Positions 23,501 to 29,926 of a DNA stretch of 64,000 nt are shown here, piece after piece. The translations under genes and the position numbers were made by a program. Positions within the stretch are counted from its first letter, which is position 1, and every line of letters begins with the position of its first letter. The notes beneath the pieces are model-generated. The model searched no databases, had not been told where the DNA came from, and saw only the letters and a program-made list of their open reading frames with translations. This DNA comes from Meandrina meandrites (taxonomy: Eukaryota > Cnidaria > Anthozoa > Scleractinia > Meandrinidae), in contig OY855916.1 in NCBI GenBank assembly GCA_963693305.1, forward strand, positions 5,076,001 through 5,140,000, written 5' to 3'.

Positions 23501-24038
23501 GCTGTAAAAACACTCTCACACACGTCATGTCGACAATTACCAAGTAGTTTTGTTTACAATTCTGCTGAAAGCGGCAGGGGAATGGTGCAGACATTCCGCG
23601 TAATGATACAAAAGGGATTTAAAGTGAAAAATGTCAGGTTTTGAGCACATTTTGTGGTCCCAGACAGAAGCGAATGAGGATCTTACAACCGGTGCGAAGG
23701 ATCTAGGAGAGAGAAAAACACCAACAATCATATAAGATCGCATTTGCAAAGCGCTGATTCCTTACCTCCTGTTTTTCAAGTACGGAAAGATGTCTTCAAG
23801 TTTTTTCTTTACCATGTCTTCTGTCATGCTTGCAAAAAATTCGGCTTTTCTTTTGAATTGTCCTAGTTGAGGTGCAGTTTTTAGTGTTGCTATTTCACTT
23901 GCAGTTGGCATGTATACTTGGCCACCAATTCTTTGAAAATCACCATTCTTGAGTAGAATAACACTTTTGAAAAATCGATCTGGGGGTTTCACGGGTATGG
24001 CACCGCTTGTTAACTGTTCCATAAATGGCAACTCTTCT
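5456..24038 (-). CDS. Lower copy (L) of a DBB/ankyrin adaptor-like gene (multi-exon span)
   Basis: Proposed exons in transcript order: 24038-23766, 23467-23329, 22756-22711, 22621-22578, 21851-21732 (A2), 21146-21068 (B2), 20243-20124 (A1), 19137-19059 (B1), 16875-16790, 15508-15370, 14679-14491, 10998-10797, 9669-9575, 8806-8663 and 5599-5456. All have AG/GT borders, no internal stops, and mostly the same phases as the upper copy, which supports a functional gene. A start is possible at an ATG inside 24038-23766, or translation may enter from upstream. No homologues of the upper copy's final exons were found below 5.4 kb, so the 3' end is unresolved. Large introns hold a LINE, a fold-back element and SINEs. 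Confidence 0.6.
5600..6320. other. Gene-free stretch with a perfect 13-bp hairpin
   Basis: No exon recognised. Positions 5791-5803 (CTTCTCGGCCTAA) and 5807-5819 form a perfect stem with a 3-base loop. The remainder is AT-rich. Confidence 0.5.
6321..8514. mobile_element. 2.2-kb fold-back element with long inverted arms
   Basis: The left arm (about 6321-6957) and right arm (about 7887-8514) are imperfect inverted copies more than 600 bp long. Both contain, for example, the motif CTGTTGCTGTGTCGTATTAT and the motif AACCACACACAAAATGGCGTC. The central 930 bp carries a decayed Pif1-like helicase. The element lies between two duplicate copies of an acidic exon. The outer ends are fuzzy and I found no clear target-site duplication. 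Confidence 0.7.
7055..7795 (+). pseudogene. Decayed Pif1-like DNA helicase inside the fold-back element
   Basis: Recognisable pieces in shifting frames: an N-terminal EQAEIVKFIKIIGHNVLIAGKS-like Walker A region (about 7059-7125, with the GTGKS loop damaged), RRGLRVGIVCSSGIAC (about 7157-7205), FHSPVFEHAITHRFEL (about 7445-7500), and a longer intact frame (7541-7774) containing ELPPDLREMATNIFFRR and LPGETVTF. These follow the order of motifs in Pif1-family helicases that are multicopy in cnidarian genomes. Several frameshifts and stops and a missing middle make it a pseudogene. Assignment is from recalled family motifs and was not tested by search. Confidence 0.6.
8663..8806 (-). CDS. Acidic exon, first copy in L
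   Basis: 144 bases. The acceptor CTGTCCACCAG gives phase 1, matching the phase-1 end of the upstream helical exon (9669-9575). It encodes DPVRKKENCKRKTNVPEETG, then YLGDVDTSS, then a Ser/Glu/Asp tail, ending at donor GAAG|GTAGTA in phase 1. It is homologous to the 135-base U exon 29536-29402, which has the same [11 protein letters not shown] core. This conserved tyrosine in an acidic setting could be a phosphorylation or binding site (inference). Confidence 0.6.
8846..9290 (+). repeat. tRNA-derived SINE, split by a later insertion
   Basis: The head has a pol III A-box-like TGGCATAATGGTTAGCGCG and a B-box-like GGTTCGAGCGC spaced as in a tRNA, but there is no closing acceptor stem. The body continues with TGACTTCGTGTTGAGTTCTTG, is interrupted by the 8934-9199 element, and resumes at GTTCTTGAGTAACACACTTA, ending near GGAGTATAAATGAGCTCC. 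Similar bodies occur in SINEs of other cnidarians, from memory. Confidence 0.6.
8934..9199. mobile_element. 266-bp hAT-like MITE inserted in a SINE
   Basis: Terminal inverted repeats TAGCCTGCAATGCAGGCGT (left) and the complement of ACGCCTGCATTGCAGACTA (right) differ by one base. The flanks GTTCTTGG and GTTCTTGA are an imperfect 8-bp target-site duplication, typical of hAT elements. There is no coding capacity. The SINE sequence reads continuously once the element is ignored. Confidence 0.7.
9575..9669 (-). CDS. Short helical exon after the ankyrin exon (L)
   Basis: 95 bases, phase 2 in and 1 out, identical in length and phase to the U exon 29926-29832. It encodes FSEEIGTGQEWSKKIDW followed by an alanine-rich amphipathic helix (PALLKAAEAARKRLG). 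The U version keeps the same TG.[EK]...IDW core. Such a W-containing helix directly after ankyrin repeats could cap the repeat stack or bind a partner (inference). Confidence 0.65.
9670..10796. other. Intron, no gene recognised
   Basis: Intron between the L helical and ankyrin exons. It holds a short CTGCC-type pentanucleotide repeat at about 9917-9956 and otherwise AT-rich unique sequence. Confidence 0.5.
10797..10998 (-). CDS. Ankyrin-type exon of L
   Basis: 202 bases, phase 1 in and 2 out. The product reads VQMLSLLACGAAEID..., then FIDLIF, a DAYKDK loop, and PEAIAKDRGNEETAHYLEVI. That last stretch is an ankyrin-type helix pair. The layout (a leucine-rich helix, a short linker, then P-x-x-IA-x-x-x-GN-x-x-x-A-x-YLE) matches the ankyrin segment that follows the DBB domain in BCAP/BANK-type adaptors. 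Read past the donor, the frame stops after 9 further codons (10766), so a short unspliced terminal form is possible. It is 6 bases shorter than the U and M versions (208). Confidence 0.7.
11130..13557 (-). pseudogene. 5'-truncated non-LTR retrotransposon (L1/Tx1-like) RT
   Basis: Minus-strand pieces in order: a linker with VEQGERPTKYFFNLEKR (about 13230), RPITLLNVDLKIAAKAIAKR (about 12690-12740), RT palm motif LVALDFCKAFDS (about 12540-12575), GVRQGCPLSPYLF (about 12360-12400), and FADDT in a shifted frame (about 12265-12280). A reverse-transcriptase zinc-binding motif (CCFCGEKDSIDH) lies at about 11325-11355. These place it with L1/Tx1-type LINEs. The endonuclease is absent because the copy is 5'-truncated at 13557, and frameshifts before the FADD box and elsewhere show it is dead. 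It lies in an intron of the L gene. Confidence 0.85.
13562..13605. repeat. Perfect 44-bp palindrome
   Basis: From GGCTCCCGCTATTGTTTGGA the sequence reads identically on both strands about the central AAGCTT. It sits exactly at the truncated 5' end of the LINE and next to the interspersed repeat shared with 5.2 kb, part of which (CCGCTATTGTTTGG) is also found there. It probably formed from two inverted repeat ends meeting. Confidence 0.85.
13587..13755. repeat. Interspersed repeat, copy 2 (first copy at 5.2-5.4 kb)
   Basis: Shares ordered blocks with 5219-5421 (AATGGCGGCGCGC, AAATTTAAAAGCCATAA, GTTATTTCTCCCTTG, GAAAGAGTGGAGGTT). No coding content. Confidence 0.55.
14242..14269 (+). other. Hammerhead-ribozyme-like core, candidate 1
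   Basis: CTGATGA (14242-14248) is followed by a perfect 6-bp hairpin (GATCGT / ACGATC) and then GAAAC (14265-14269). These are the two conserved core boxes and stem II of a hammerhead ribozyme. One extra unpaired T precedes stem II, and I could not define convincing stems I and III. It may be a remnant from a retroelement such as a Penelope-like element. Confidence 0.3.
14491..15508 (-). CDS. DBB/TIG-like exons of L
   Basis: Two exons: 15508-15370 (139 bases) and 14679-14491 (189 bases), phase 0-1 and 1-1. The first encodes GGAPCCFTFNPELYLDVTSG, then RAIFESLGVVKLERS. The second encodes SPVPGFVTVIIKSQDGILLG, then ETKMKYYGDQVGDVLQN. The second stretch lines up with the end of the TIG-like DBB domain of vertebrate BCAP, where a similar strand pair leads into a YY.D...IG..L motif. 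The ankyrin exon follows directly, as it does in that family. DBB regions mediate dimerisation of BCAP/BANK/Dof adaptors. The identification is from remembered family patterns; a profile search would be decisive. Confidence 0.55.
14700..14770. repeat. AACG/AACA tetranucleotide microsatellite
   Basis: Imperfect ACAA/ACGA tetranucleotide repeats lie immediately upstream, in transcript sense, of the second DBB exon acceptor. Confidence 0.85.
15520..16789. other. Intron of L, no gene recognised
   Basis: Contains a region (about 15860-15965) with CTGAAGATG...CCGAAACAGGTCTTG, related to the sequence around the hammerhead-like core at 14.25 kb, and a GTGGCGGATCTAGG motif at about 16620. No exon is seen. 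Confidence 0.4.
16790..16875 (-). CDS. Exon preceding the DBB region (L)
   Basis: 86 bases, phase 1 in and 0 out. It encodes DLKDLSLAGYFKEKVHFEVS and then INPTESPLQ. The U counterpart (36516-36428, 89 bases, [20 protein letters not shown]) has the same phase and the same acidic-leucine-aromatic pattern. It joins in frame to the B exons upstream and to the DBB exon downstream. It probably supplies the first strand or helix of the DBB fold (inference). Confidence 0.55.
17035..17056. repeat. Poly(G) tract
   Basis: An almost pure G run of about 20 bases in an intron, with G-quadruplex potential. Similar runs occur near 53.80, 56.64 and 59.27 kb. Confidence 0.8.
17541..17700 (-). repeat. Probable LINE 3' tail
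   Basis: On the minus strand this reads GGCCTTTCAGTATAAATAAAG and then an A/T tail with repeated TTTATCATTTTT units, like a LINE 3' end with an AATAAA signal. A second copy in block 2 starts near 20500. No coding part remains. Confidence 0.35.
17914..18864. mobile_element. 951-bp insertion with TACTAA duplication, ending in a long hairpin
   Basis: Comparison of the two tandem blocks shows that block 2 lacks this segment. It is bounded by TACTAA at 17908-17913 and 18865-18870. Its right end (about 18695-18864) is a hairpin with arms containing ACATGCTGTCCAATTTGGAA around a CGGCCTACGGCC centre. Its left part repeats the GCTGTCCAATTT motif. It behaves as a fold-back or MITE-like element inserted after the duplication. 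Confidence 0.7.
19059..19137 (-). CDS. Acidic linker exon B1 (L)
   Basis: 79 bases, phase 0 in and 1 out. It encodes VSDSSEESSSSTDNGTTSG and then IGSEFSEG. Almost identical to B2 at 21146-21068. The U counterpart (37722-37635, 88 bases) is [18 protein letters not shown]. A disordered acidic Ser-rich linker. It joins in frame to 16875-16790. Confidence 0.6.
19519..19950 (+). repeat. tRNA-derived SINE
   Basis: The head has A box TAGCTCAGTTAGTAGAGCG, B box GTTCGAGCC and a near-complete acceptor stem (GACCGGT with ACCGGAC) followed by CA. The body runs through ACTGAGGAGAATGTGCTGCC and the 3' part GTAAAGTACATTGAGCG to CTATATAAATGCCG. Block 2 has the body without the head at about 21316-21560. Confidence 0.75.
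20124..20243 (-). CDS. Exon A1 (L)
   Basis: 120 bases, exactly 40 codons, phase 0-0. It encodes ALCEANGVRIVNRVESFAIV and then VTPGDEYVAVQCNIHEDQGQ, predicted as beta strands. Its near-twin A2 is at 21851-21732. The position ahead of the DBB exons suggests the opening strands of the same domain (inference). No counterpart was found in U. Confidence 0.55.
21068..21851 (-). CDS. Duplicate exons A2 (21851-21732) and B2 (21146-21068)
   Basis: Both are open and have intact splice sites. A2 differs from A1 at a handful of residues (for example VRKVNSVES; VTVQSNI). B2 encodes the same peptide as B1. Splicing A2-B2-A1-B1 in series would shift the frame, because B ends in phase 1 and A needs phase 0. 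Use of only one pair, or skipping of B2, keeps the frame. Confidence 0.55.
21852..22577. other. Intron of L, no gene recognised
   Basis: AT-rich unique sequence. A short plus-strand open frame at 22200-22406 has no recognisable content. Confidence 0.45.
22578..22756 (-). CDS. Linker exon pair of L (22756-22711 and 22621-22578)
   Basis: 46 and 44 bases, together 30 codons, phase 0-1 and 1-0. They encode APSSGTKLNSTKILQ and DDNDAMTCIATDVSQ. They are homologous to two consecutive pairs in U (39571-39523 with 39430-39387, and 38967-38919 with 38809-38766). Short acidic Ser/Thr linkers. Confidence 0.55.
23205..23230. repeat. (CAA)n microsatellite
   Basis: Nine consecutive CAA/AAC triplets in an intron. 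Confidence 0.9.
23329..24038 (-). CDS. N-terminal module of L (24038-23766 and 23467-23329)
   Basis: 273- and 139-base exons joined in phase 2. The product contains [53 protein letters not shown] and, in the second exon, RFSFAAAVKLDKE followed by SWNGKTIRRKIKGNSALYIL. The alternation of strands with one central helix and a final strand looks like a beta-grasp (ubiquitin-like) fold. I recall similar MPT...WDG.AI.....ALY sequences in cnidarian proteins annotated as G2E3-like. An ATG at 24012-24014 (MEQLTSG...) or slightly upstream aligns with the [11 protein letters not shown] start in U. Function unknown. Confidence 0.55.
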
Positions 24039-24882
24039 CTGAAAATGACAACATACTGATTTCATTAAATGGCAATTATTTAACAGTTATGAAGCAAATA
24101 AAGCCACTATGATTCATAGGCGAGTGTTGTCAACATTTCTAAACTGTTCTCCCACGCACATGAAACAGCACCAATCTCTCCAAGAAGTCTGTAGTTTATT
24201 TGCGTCAGTGGCAGTTAGCTCAGTTGAGAGTCTCAGCGGCCAAACCAACCAGAACAAACAGGCAACTGGATATCTATCACTAGCTAGAAAAACTTATTGC
24301 TTATAATAAGACAAGATTTTTTTACTATTTTTTTAGCAAAGCAGAAATGAGCAACTGTTGTTTCGTTTTTATTTACTCCTGTTCACTCGCGATAAAAAAA
24401 TCGAAAGTTTTGGAATAGTCATTGAGTTCTCAGACCTGGCACCGACTTCTCAAAATGGGCGCTGGCCATGCTAGGGTGTATCATACGATAGACTAGTATC
24501 TCGACCAGGTGGAGTGACACTACCCCTTAAGTCACTTCATGCCACTGAGAACGCGCAGTAAAGTGCCAGCAAATAAAATAAAGCTATGTATCCTAGACTG
24601 CAGTAAACGTTTTTTGTTGTTTTACTCTAGAAGAACATGAAGGTGATAATTGAGTGAATCATTTCATATACATTACACCACTCTAGAAGAACATCAATGA
24701 AAATGATGACACTTATTGTTATTTTACGGAAATAAACAGCACAAATGGGCACAAAAAGGATCATCGCAAGTTGCTTTTTATATTACACACGCCGCACTGT
24801 TCAGATGTTTAGGTTTTCTGGTGGAGGTCGATTTGAATCATTGATATTTTTAATGGCTTGTTCGCCCTTTAAGTGTAATTTT
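24039..24882. other. Gene-free stretch between exon M and the L N-terminal module
   Basis: No exon recognised. This may be an intron (phases on either side match) or an intergenic promoter region. Confidence 0.4.
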
Positions 24883-25118
24883 TCAGTTTTTTCCAATCTC
24901 ACAAAAATACCTTTTGGTGATGTCCTTATGGTGATGTGCCAACTCTTTGTTGCCATTATCTTTGGCAGTAACCTCTGTCAGTAATGGCCTGTCCTTGTAA
25001 GCACCAAAGTCTGTTTCACTGGCCGAAGAGGTAAACATCATTTCAATGAATTGCTTAGCAGCACTTTCTTCCGCTGCACCATCCAAGAGACTTAACACCT
25101 GGGCTTGTGGTGTGAGTC
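24883..25118 (-). CDS. Third ankyrin-type exon (M)
   Basis: The spliced form is 25118-24911 (208 bases, phase 1 in and 2 out), the same length and phases as the U exon. If unspliced it ends at a stop at 24883. It encodes GLTPQAQVLSLLDGAAEESA, FIEMMFTSSAS and the helix EVTAKDNGNKELAHHHKDIT. The open frame and intact sites argue that it is still used. Its entry phase fits the exit of 27489-27351, and its exit phase fits the L module at 24038. It can therefore be the end of U, an internal exon of a long gene, or the remnant of a third copy. Confidence 0.6.
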
Positions 25119-25239
25119 CTAAGAAAGGTAATTAGTGAGAAGGTTGTTAAAGAATTTACCTTTACTGGCAAAAAAAAAACAAACAAACAAAAAAGCTTAA
25201 TAGGAATTAACACACTTTATCATTATTAATACTCATTAA

Positions 25240-25860
25240 GACGGAATCCACCAGGAAGTCGAGTAATATCTATTTAAGTTGGACAAAAATCGAGTACCAG
25301 AATAATTTAAATCCTATTGCGTTATTTTCTACCCTAAATAAAAGGTTAAGATGTAAGTAATTATCACTGATAACACTAACAACAATTTCTTATCAGAGTC
25401 TTAGAAAATGAATTTCAAAGTTCACAAGCTATAGGGAAATTCTCACGTGCAGCCATTTTGTAAAATCGTCTTTAAGCGATTCAGTGGAATTCAGTGAAAT
25501 TTCAAAATTTGTTTTCGGTGTTTGGTGTTGTTAGAAAAGGTTTCTTTTGATGAGATATTTGAAGCAGTAACACAAAAGTTTGCAACAAGGTGTAAATAAT
25601 TTTGGTACAACAATTTCTTATCAGAGCCTGAGAAAATGAAATTTAATGTTCACAAGCTATAGGCAAAAGCTCGCGTCTTTTAAGCGATTTAGTGGAATTC
25701 AGCGGAACTTCGAGATTGGTTTTCGATGTTTGGTGTTGTTAGAAAAGATTTCTTTTGATAAGATATTTGAAGCAGTAACACAAAAGCTTGCAATAAGGTG
25801 TAAATAATTTTGGTACATAATTTTGTCCAACAACTACTCGAAGTCCTGGCGGATTCCGTC
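25240..25860. mobile_element. 621-bp TTAA-flanked element with internal tandem duplication
   Basis: TTAA at 25236-25239 and 25861-25864 flanks inverted ends GACGGAATCCACCAGG (left) and its near complement (right). The interior contains two direct copies of about 225 bp (about 25380-25609 and 25610-25825), each with TTTGGTGTTGTTAGAAAAG and AAGGTGTAAATAATTTTGG. TTAA duplications are typical of piggyBac-like elements. Non-coding. Confidence 0.65.
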
Positions 25861-25864
25861 TTAA

Positions 25865-26210
25865 ACAAGAAGTTCCGGTATAAAAGGGGCCTGGCCTGGC
25901 CATTCTCACGCCCAGTTGTCAATAAACCATCAAAGCGTAAACAGCTGACAAACAACCCGCGCTTTCTCTGTGACAGTTGCTGGTAAAATGTGCTTCATTT
26001 TTGCTGAGAAAGTTATGCTAAAACGTTAACAAGTTATATCTTATTTTTGTACAGGGTATCTTTTGGTTTCACGAGGTTTTGAAGCGTATTCAATTTGCAG
26101 AACGCTTGACTGTGCAACACGCCATGAATGCAGGGGTAAAAATTTGCATTTCGCGCCCGAAAGGTGTGAAATGTGGGAGGTGCCATCCCTTTTATAGCGG
26201 AACTTCTTGT
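25865..26210. mobile_element. 346-bp TTAA-flanked element
   Basis: Flanked by TTAA at 25861-25864 (shared with the preceding element) and 26211-26214. Inverted ends ACAAGAAGTTCCGGTATAAA and the complement of TTATAGCGGAACTTCTTGT. Non-coding. Confidence 0.6.
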
Positions 26211-26214
26211 TTAA

Positions 26215-27350
26215 TACATTGCATCATTCACACGAGACCCATGCTACGTTTGCCGAACTATAATGTAGTTTGTATACCTAATTACTTCCTATTTGTTTGC
26301 TTGTTACATTTTTAAAGTGGCATAAAGGACAACTAAATACATGTGAATATTTTGCCCAAAGAGAGAGTGATTAGTAGAGGGGCCGAATTTTCAAGGGTTG
26401 CTATTTGATATGCCACCGTGACCAAATTTGCTACCTGAAGCTGTACTGCAGTAGAGCAGTTATTATAAACTTTTATATTATAGTGCTTATAATTTTTTAT
26501 CATTGTAAAGCACTAAGAAAAGCAATTTATAAAACTATTTATTTGCAAAGATTTGGAACTAACAGAACTAAATGAAGACTGCTGATTGTTGCTCCTGCAA
26601 AACATCTACTAGATGTGACCCATATGAAACCATAAACCTATCAAGCAGCTATTTCAAAAAGAAATAGTGTTTCGTTTTCAGATCGCGGAAGGAGAAGAAT
26701 GACAAGGAATTTTCTACTTTGCCATTCCCGGCAGCAAACACGACACGCGCAAAGGCATCGTGTCTGTTTGCGCCTGCAAGCGCTCTCATTGGTGCTGCTA
26801 GAATTATGATTTTTTTTAACAATATAACACGGAAAGAGCTCATTTCATATTTTTAGCCAATACATCGCTTTAATGGAATTTATAAGCATCGCAGTTGTCA
26901 GATATTTCTATTTGTTATGGATTTCAATAATTTTTGGTGTTGCTGACGATTATCTTTCCGATATTTGAAGAACAGATTATTTGCCTTTAGTATGATGTGT
27001 TGACATTGTGGTTACGAGCGTTCTTCTGATTGGATAGTAGCCCCCAGTGTTTAAATATTTCACATCGTATTTAAAACAATACCGTTTCGTTTCTGAGGAA
27101 AAGAAACAAAAAAGAGTGACTGAACTCTCTGTGTTTCAATGAGATCTGAGACACTGCTGGTCAGCTGTTTGTCCCACAGGAAAGGGCTTATTTTCCACAT
27201 TTACTCTGGCCTCATTTTGTTCATGATGAACCGCAGATGGAAAAAGAAACATGTCTTTACTAAAGAAGGACCAGTGTATGCAATTACGACAGCCGATAAT
27301 ACGTCTGCGTTCGCAGGCTAGTCCACACAGCAATTACTATTATCACATAC
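26215..27350. other. No gene recognised
   Basis: AT-rich sequence between the last identified U exon and the mobile elements. Short open frames only. Confidence 0.45.
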
Positions 27351-29926
27351 CCGAAGGCTCGCGCATTTCTCTGACTTTAAGTAAATTGTGTCTGCACTGC
27401 TGCCATTGCCACCAGCACTGTATCGAGAACTCATATTCTTTATCGTCCAAACACACCTCTTGATCCAAGACATCTCTGCGGTCTGCAATCTAAAAGCAGA
27501 AAAACACGCATTCGTTAGAGGTTTGGTTTCGTAAACTCATTATAGGGCTCACATACCGTATTTGAGTCCTTGTAAATCTGGTAACAACTGACCAATACTT
27601 TCTCTTGAATATATGCAAGCCAGTTACTGTTTATATACCTCCTATCAAAATTGGCTCGAATATTATGCTATGCTACCTTATTTTCAAGGTTAGAAGGAGC
27701 ACCAAATTAGCATTGTTACGGTGTCTCAGTTAATGGTAACGACGAGTACCAACGGGCTCAATTCATTCATGGTCCCTGCTGATTCTACCAGTTGGAATTT
27801 ATCTTACATAATTTGTACGAATGGGCAAAGTATTAGTAATAATTACTAATAAATGTGTTTTAAGTTCTCACATAGACGAACAAGATCTTCCTTGTTGGGC
27901 GAAATACAAAAGTCAGCACCCAAAAGTCAGAGGTGGTAAAATGACAATGTTCCGTTAAGGACTCGGGTGACTTCCTTCTCACAGTTAGATTCATATCGTT
28001 GTGAGACTCAGGACCTGCAAAGGAAAATAAAGACACTTAGTATAACTGCTTTGAACAACAAATCCCGCTATGATACAAAATGAAACACTTTGAAGCCAAA
28101 CGAGGTTTCAAGAAACTAGCTATATACAAAGTTGCGGAAGTACGGTGTTACAAGGATAAGTTATTTAATTGATTTTCTTTCCTTGTGTTCAGCTTCTTAC
28201 CCTTATAAAATGGTCTACTGTAAAGCTGTAGTAAGTCGTCTATACTGTCTCCCACCACAATCCTTGAATTTCTTGAAGAATGACGATCTTCAGCTGTGCC
28301 AGTATGCATCATACAATATGTATTCCTTTCTTGAGCCAACATCAACAAGTTACCCAACCTTTCATGCCCTGTGATGAGATGATGCTGGACAGGTTCTTCT
28401 CCTAATCCCAGAAGGAAGGAAACATCTGAACGATGAAGACATGCTAGTTGTCGTAGATTGTGGAGTTGTTGGAGAAGATGGTCTTTAATCAGGTGAGGAC
28501 GATTTTGCTCCCAATTGAGTGGCTCTTTTTTAACATTCACTTGCTTTCCTCCAAACTTTCCATCTTTGAAAAACGAAATCAGGGTTTGGCTTAGGCATGT
28601 CTTGTTGGTTTCAGTGGCGTGCTCTTCATACACCCAACCTGGCCGTTTCCACTTCTCTTCCTCTGTCTTTATTTCTAAATGGAGAAAAAGGAAACATCAA
28701 GTAATATTATTTGGTGATGAATACAAAAAATCAACAAAAAAAAGCCAAGGTGGTAAGAATGACAAAATAATAATAACGCTCGGTTTTATGTAATGCGTAC
28801 ACTTTATCTATTATACAGCAACCACATGCAGGTAAATATTTTTAATCACTGTGATTACTAGTAAATGGATTGTTCTCAACTTCATGTTGATCTTTAGCCT
28901 CACCAAGGCAATCTTCTAGGAGATCCCTTTTCAACTGGATTTCACCTTTTTGGCCAATAGAGCCTATTGTTTGAAGAAAGAAAGCAAAGATAATGATTCA
29001 TCATCATCATCATCATCATGACATTCAAAGTAAGTAAGTTGAAGAAGCTACTGGTTTTGTTTTTAATGTTTAGTTTCCTAAGTACTGGTAACGGAGTTAT
29101 TTCCATATAGTTTTCGAAGGGAGATAACACATAGATGCTGATTAACCAGACGTTCATTTGCAACATTTAGAAAAATATTAATATTAGTTATAAAATTAAA
29201 ATTGTTAATTGTCAAATCAATTTAGCAATCTCTGACAGTGTAGATTACTGTACCGAAATTCCGCAGAAACTTCCAGTCCAGTACAGCCAGCACACTAGGC
29301 AAATAAACCAGCCATGACCATCGATGACTCAAAGAGAAGTGGAAAAAAACTTAAAAGCCTTGCAAAACAATGGCTGCTGAGATCTGACTTAAGTACATTA
29401 CCATTTGATGACGTTGTTGAAATATCATCATCAGAATCGGAGCTATGTGGCTCTGATGATTCACTGGCAGATGTGTCAACATCTCCTAAGTAGCCAGTTT
29501 CTTTGGGAACATCCCTTTCTTCATGACCGGTAATATCTGTTAGAGGAAAAGACAACGCAAAAGACAAATTTAATCAATGGTTCTTATAGTTATGTCGCAG
29601 AGGAAAATTCTTGTGCTTTTCTTGATAGTTTTGTTAAATAAAGGAGAGAAACAGAAGCAACCTTACTGTGTAGCTGCATTGGAAAATATTACAAATATCA
29701 GAGAGGTTGACGGTGCATATCATTTAGAAGTAGCAAGCTTAGCACGATTATGACGATGACAAAAAGTCAAATACTGGTAACATGAAAACACAACTTTGCC
29801 GACAAAAGATGATGTGAAGCTGTTTACTTACTGTGTTGCTTTTGGGCTGCCTCAGCAGCTTTTGCCAGTTCTGACCAATCTATTGTCTGGGAGCATTCTT
29901 TGCCGGTCCTAATCTCCTCAGAAAAT
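27351..29926 (-). CDS. C-terminal exons of U
   Basis: Exons 29926-29832 (helical, [17 protein letters not shown]), 29536-29402 (acidic, [17 protein letters not shown]), 28963-28859 ([20 protein letters not shown]), 28674-28201 (158 codons), 28014-27872 and 27489-27351, all phase-consistent. The 28674-28201 exon has [10 protein letters not shown], a leucine/histidine-rich helix ([20 protein letters not shown]) and [14 protein letters not shown], and matches no family I recognise. If donor AAGG|GTAAGA at 28200 is not used, it ends at a stop at 28148-28150. The last two exons ([18 protein letters not shown]...; [16 protein letters not shown]..., CWWQWQQC) are inferred from splice sites and phase only. 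The 27351 exit phase fits the M ankyrin exon. Confidence 0.55.
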
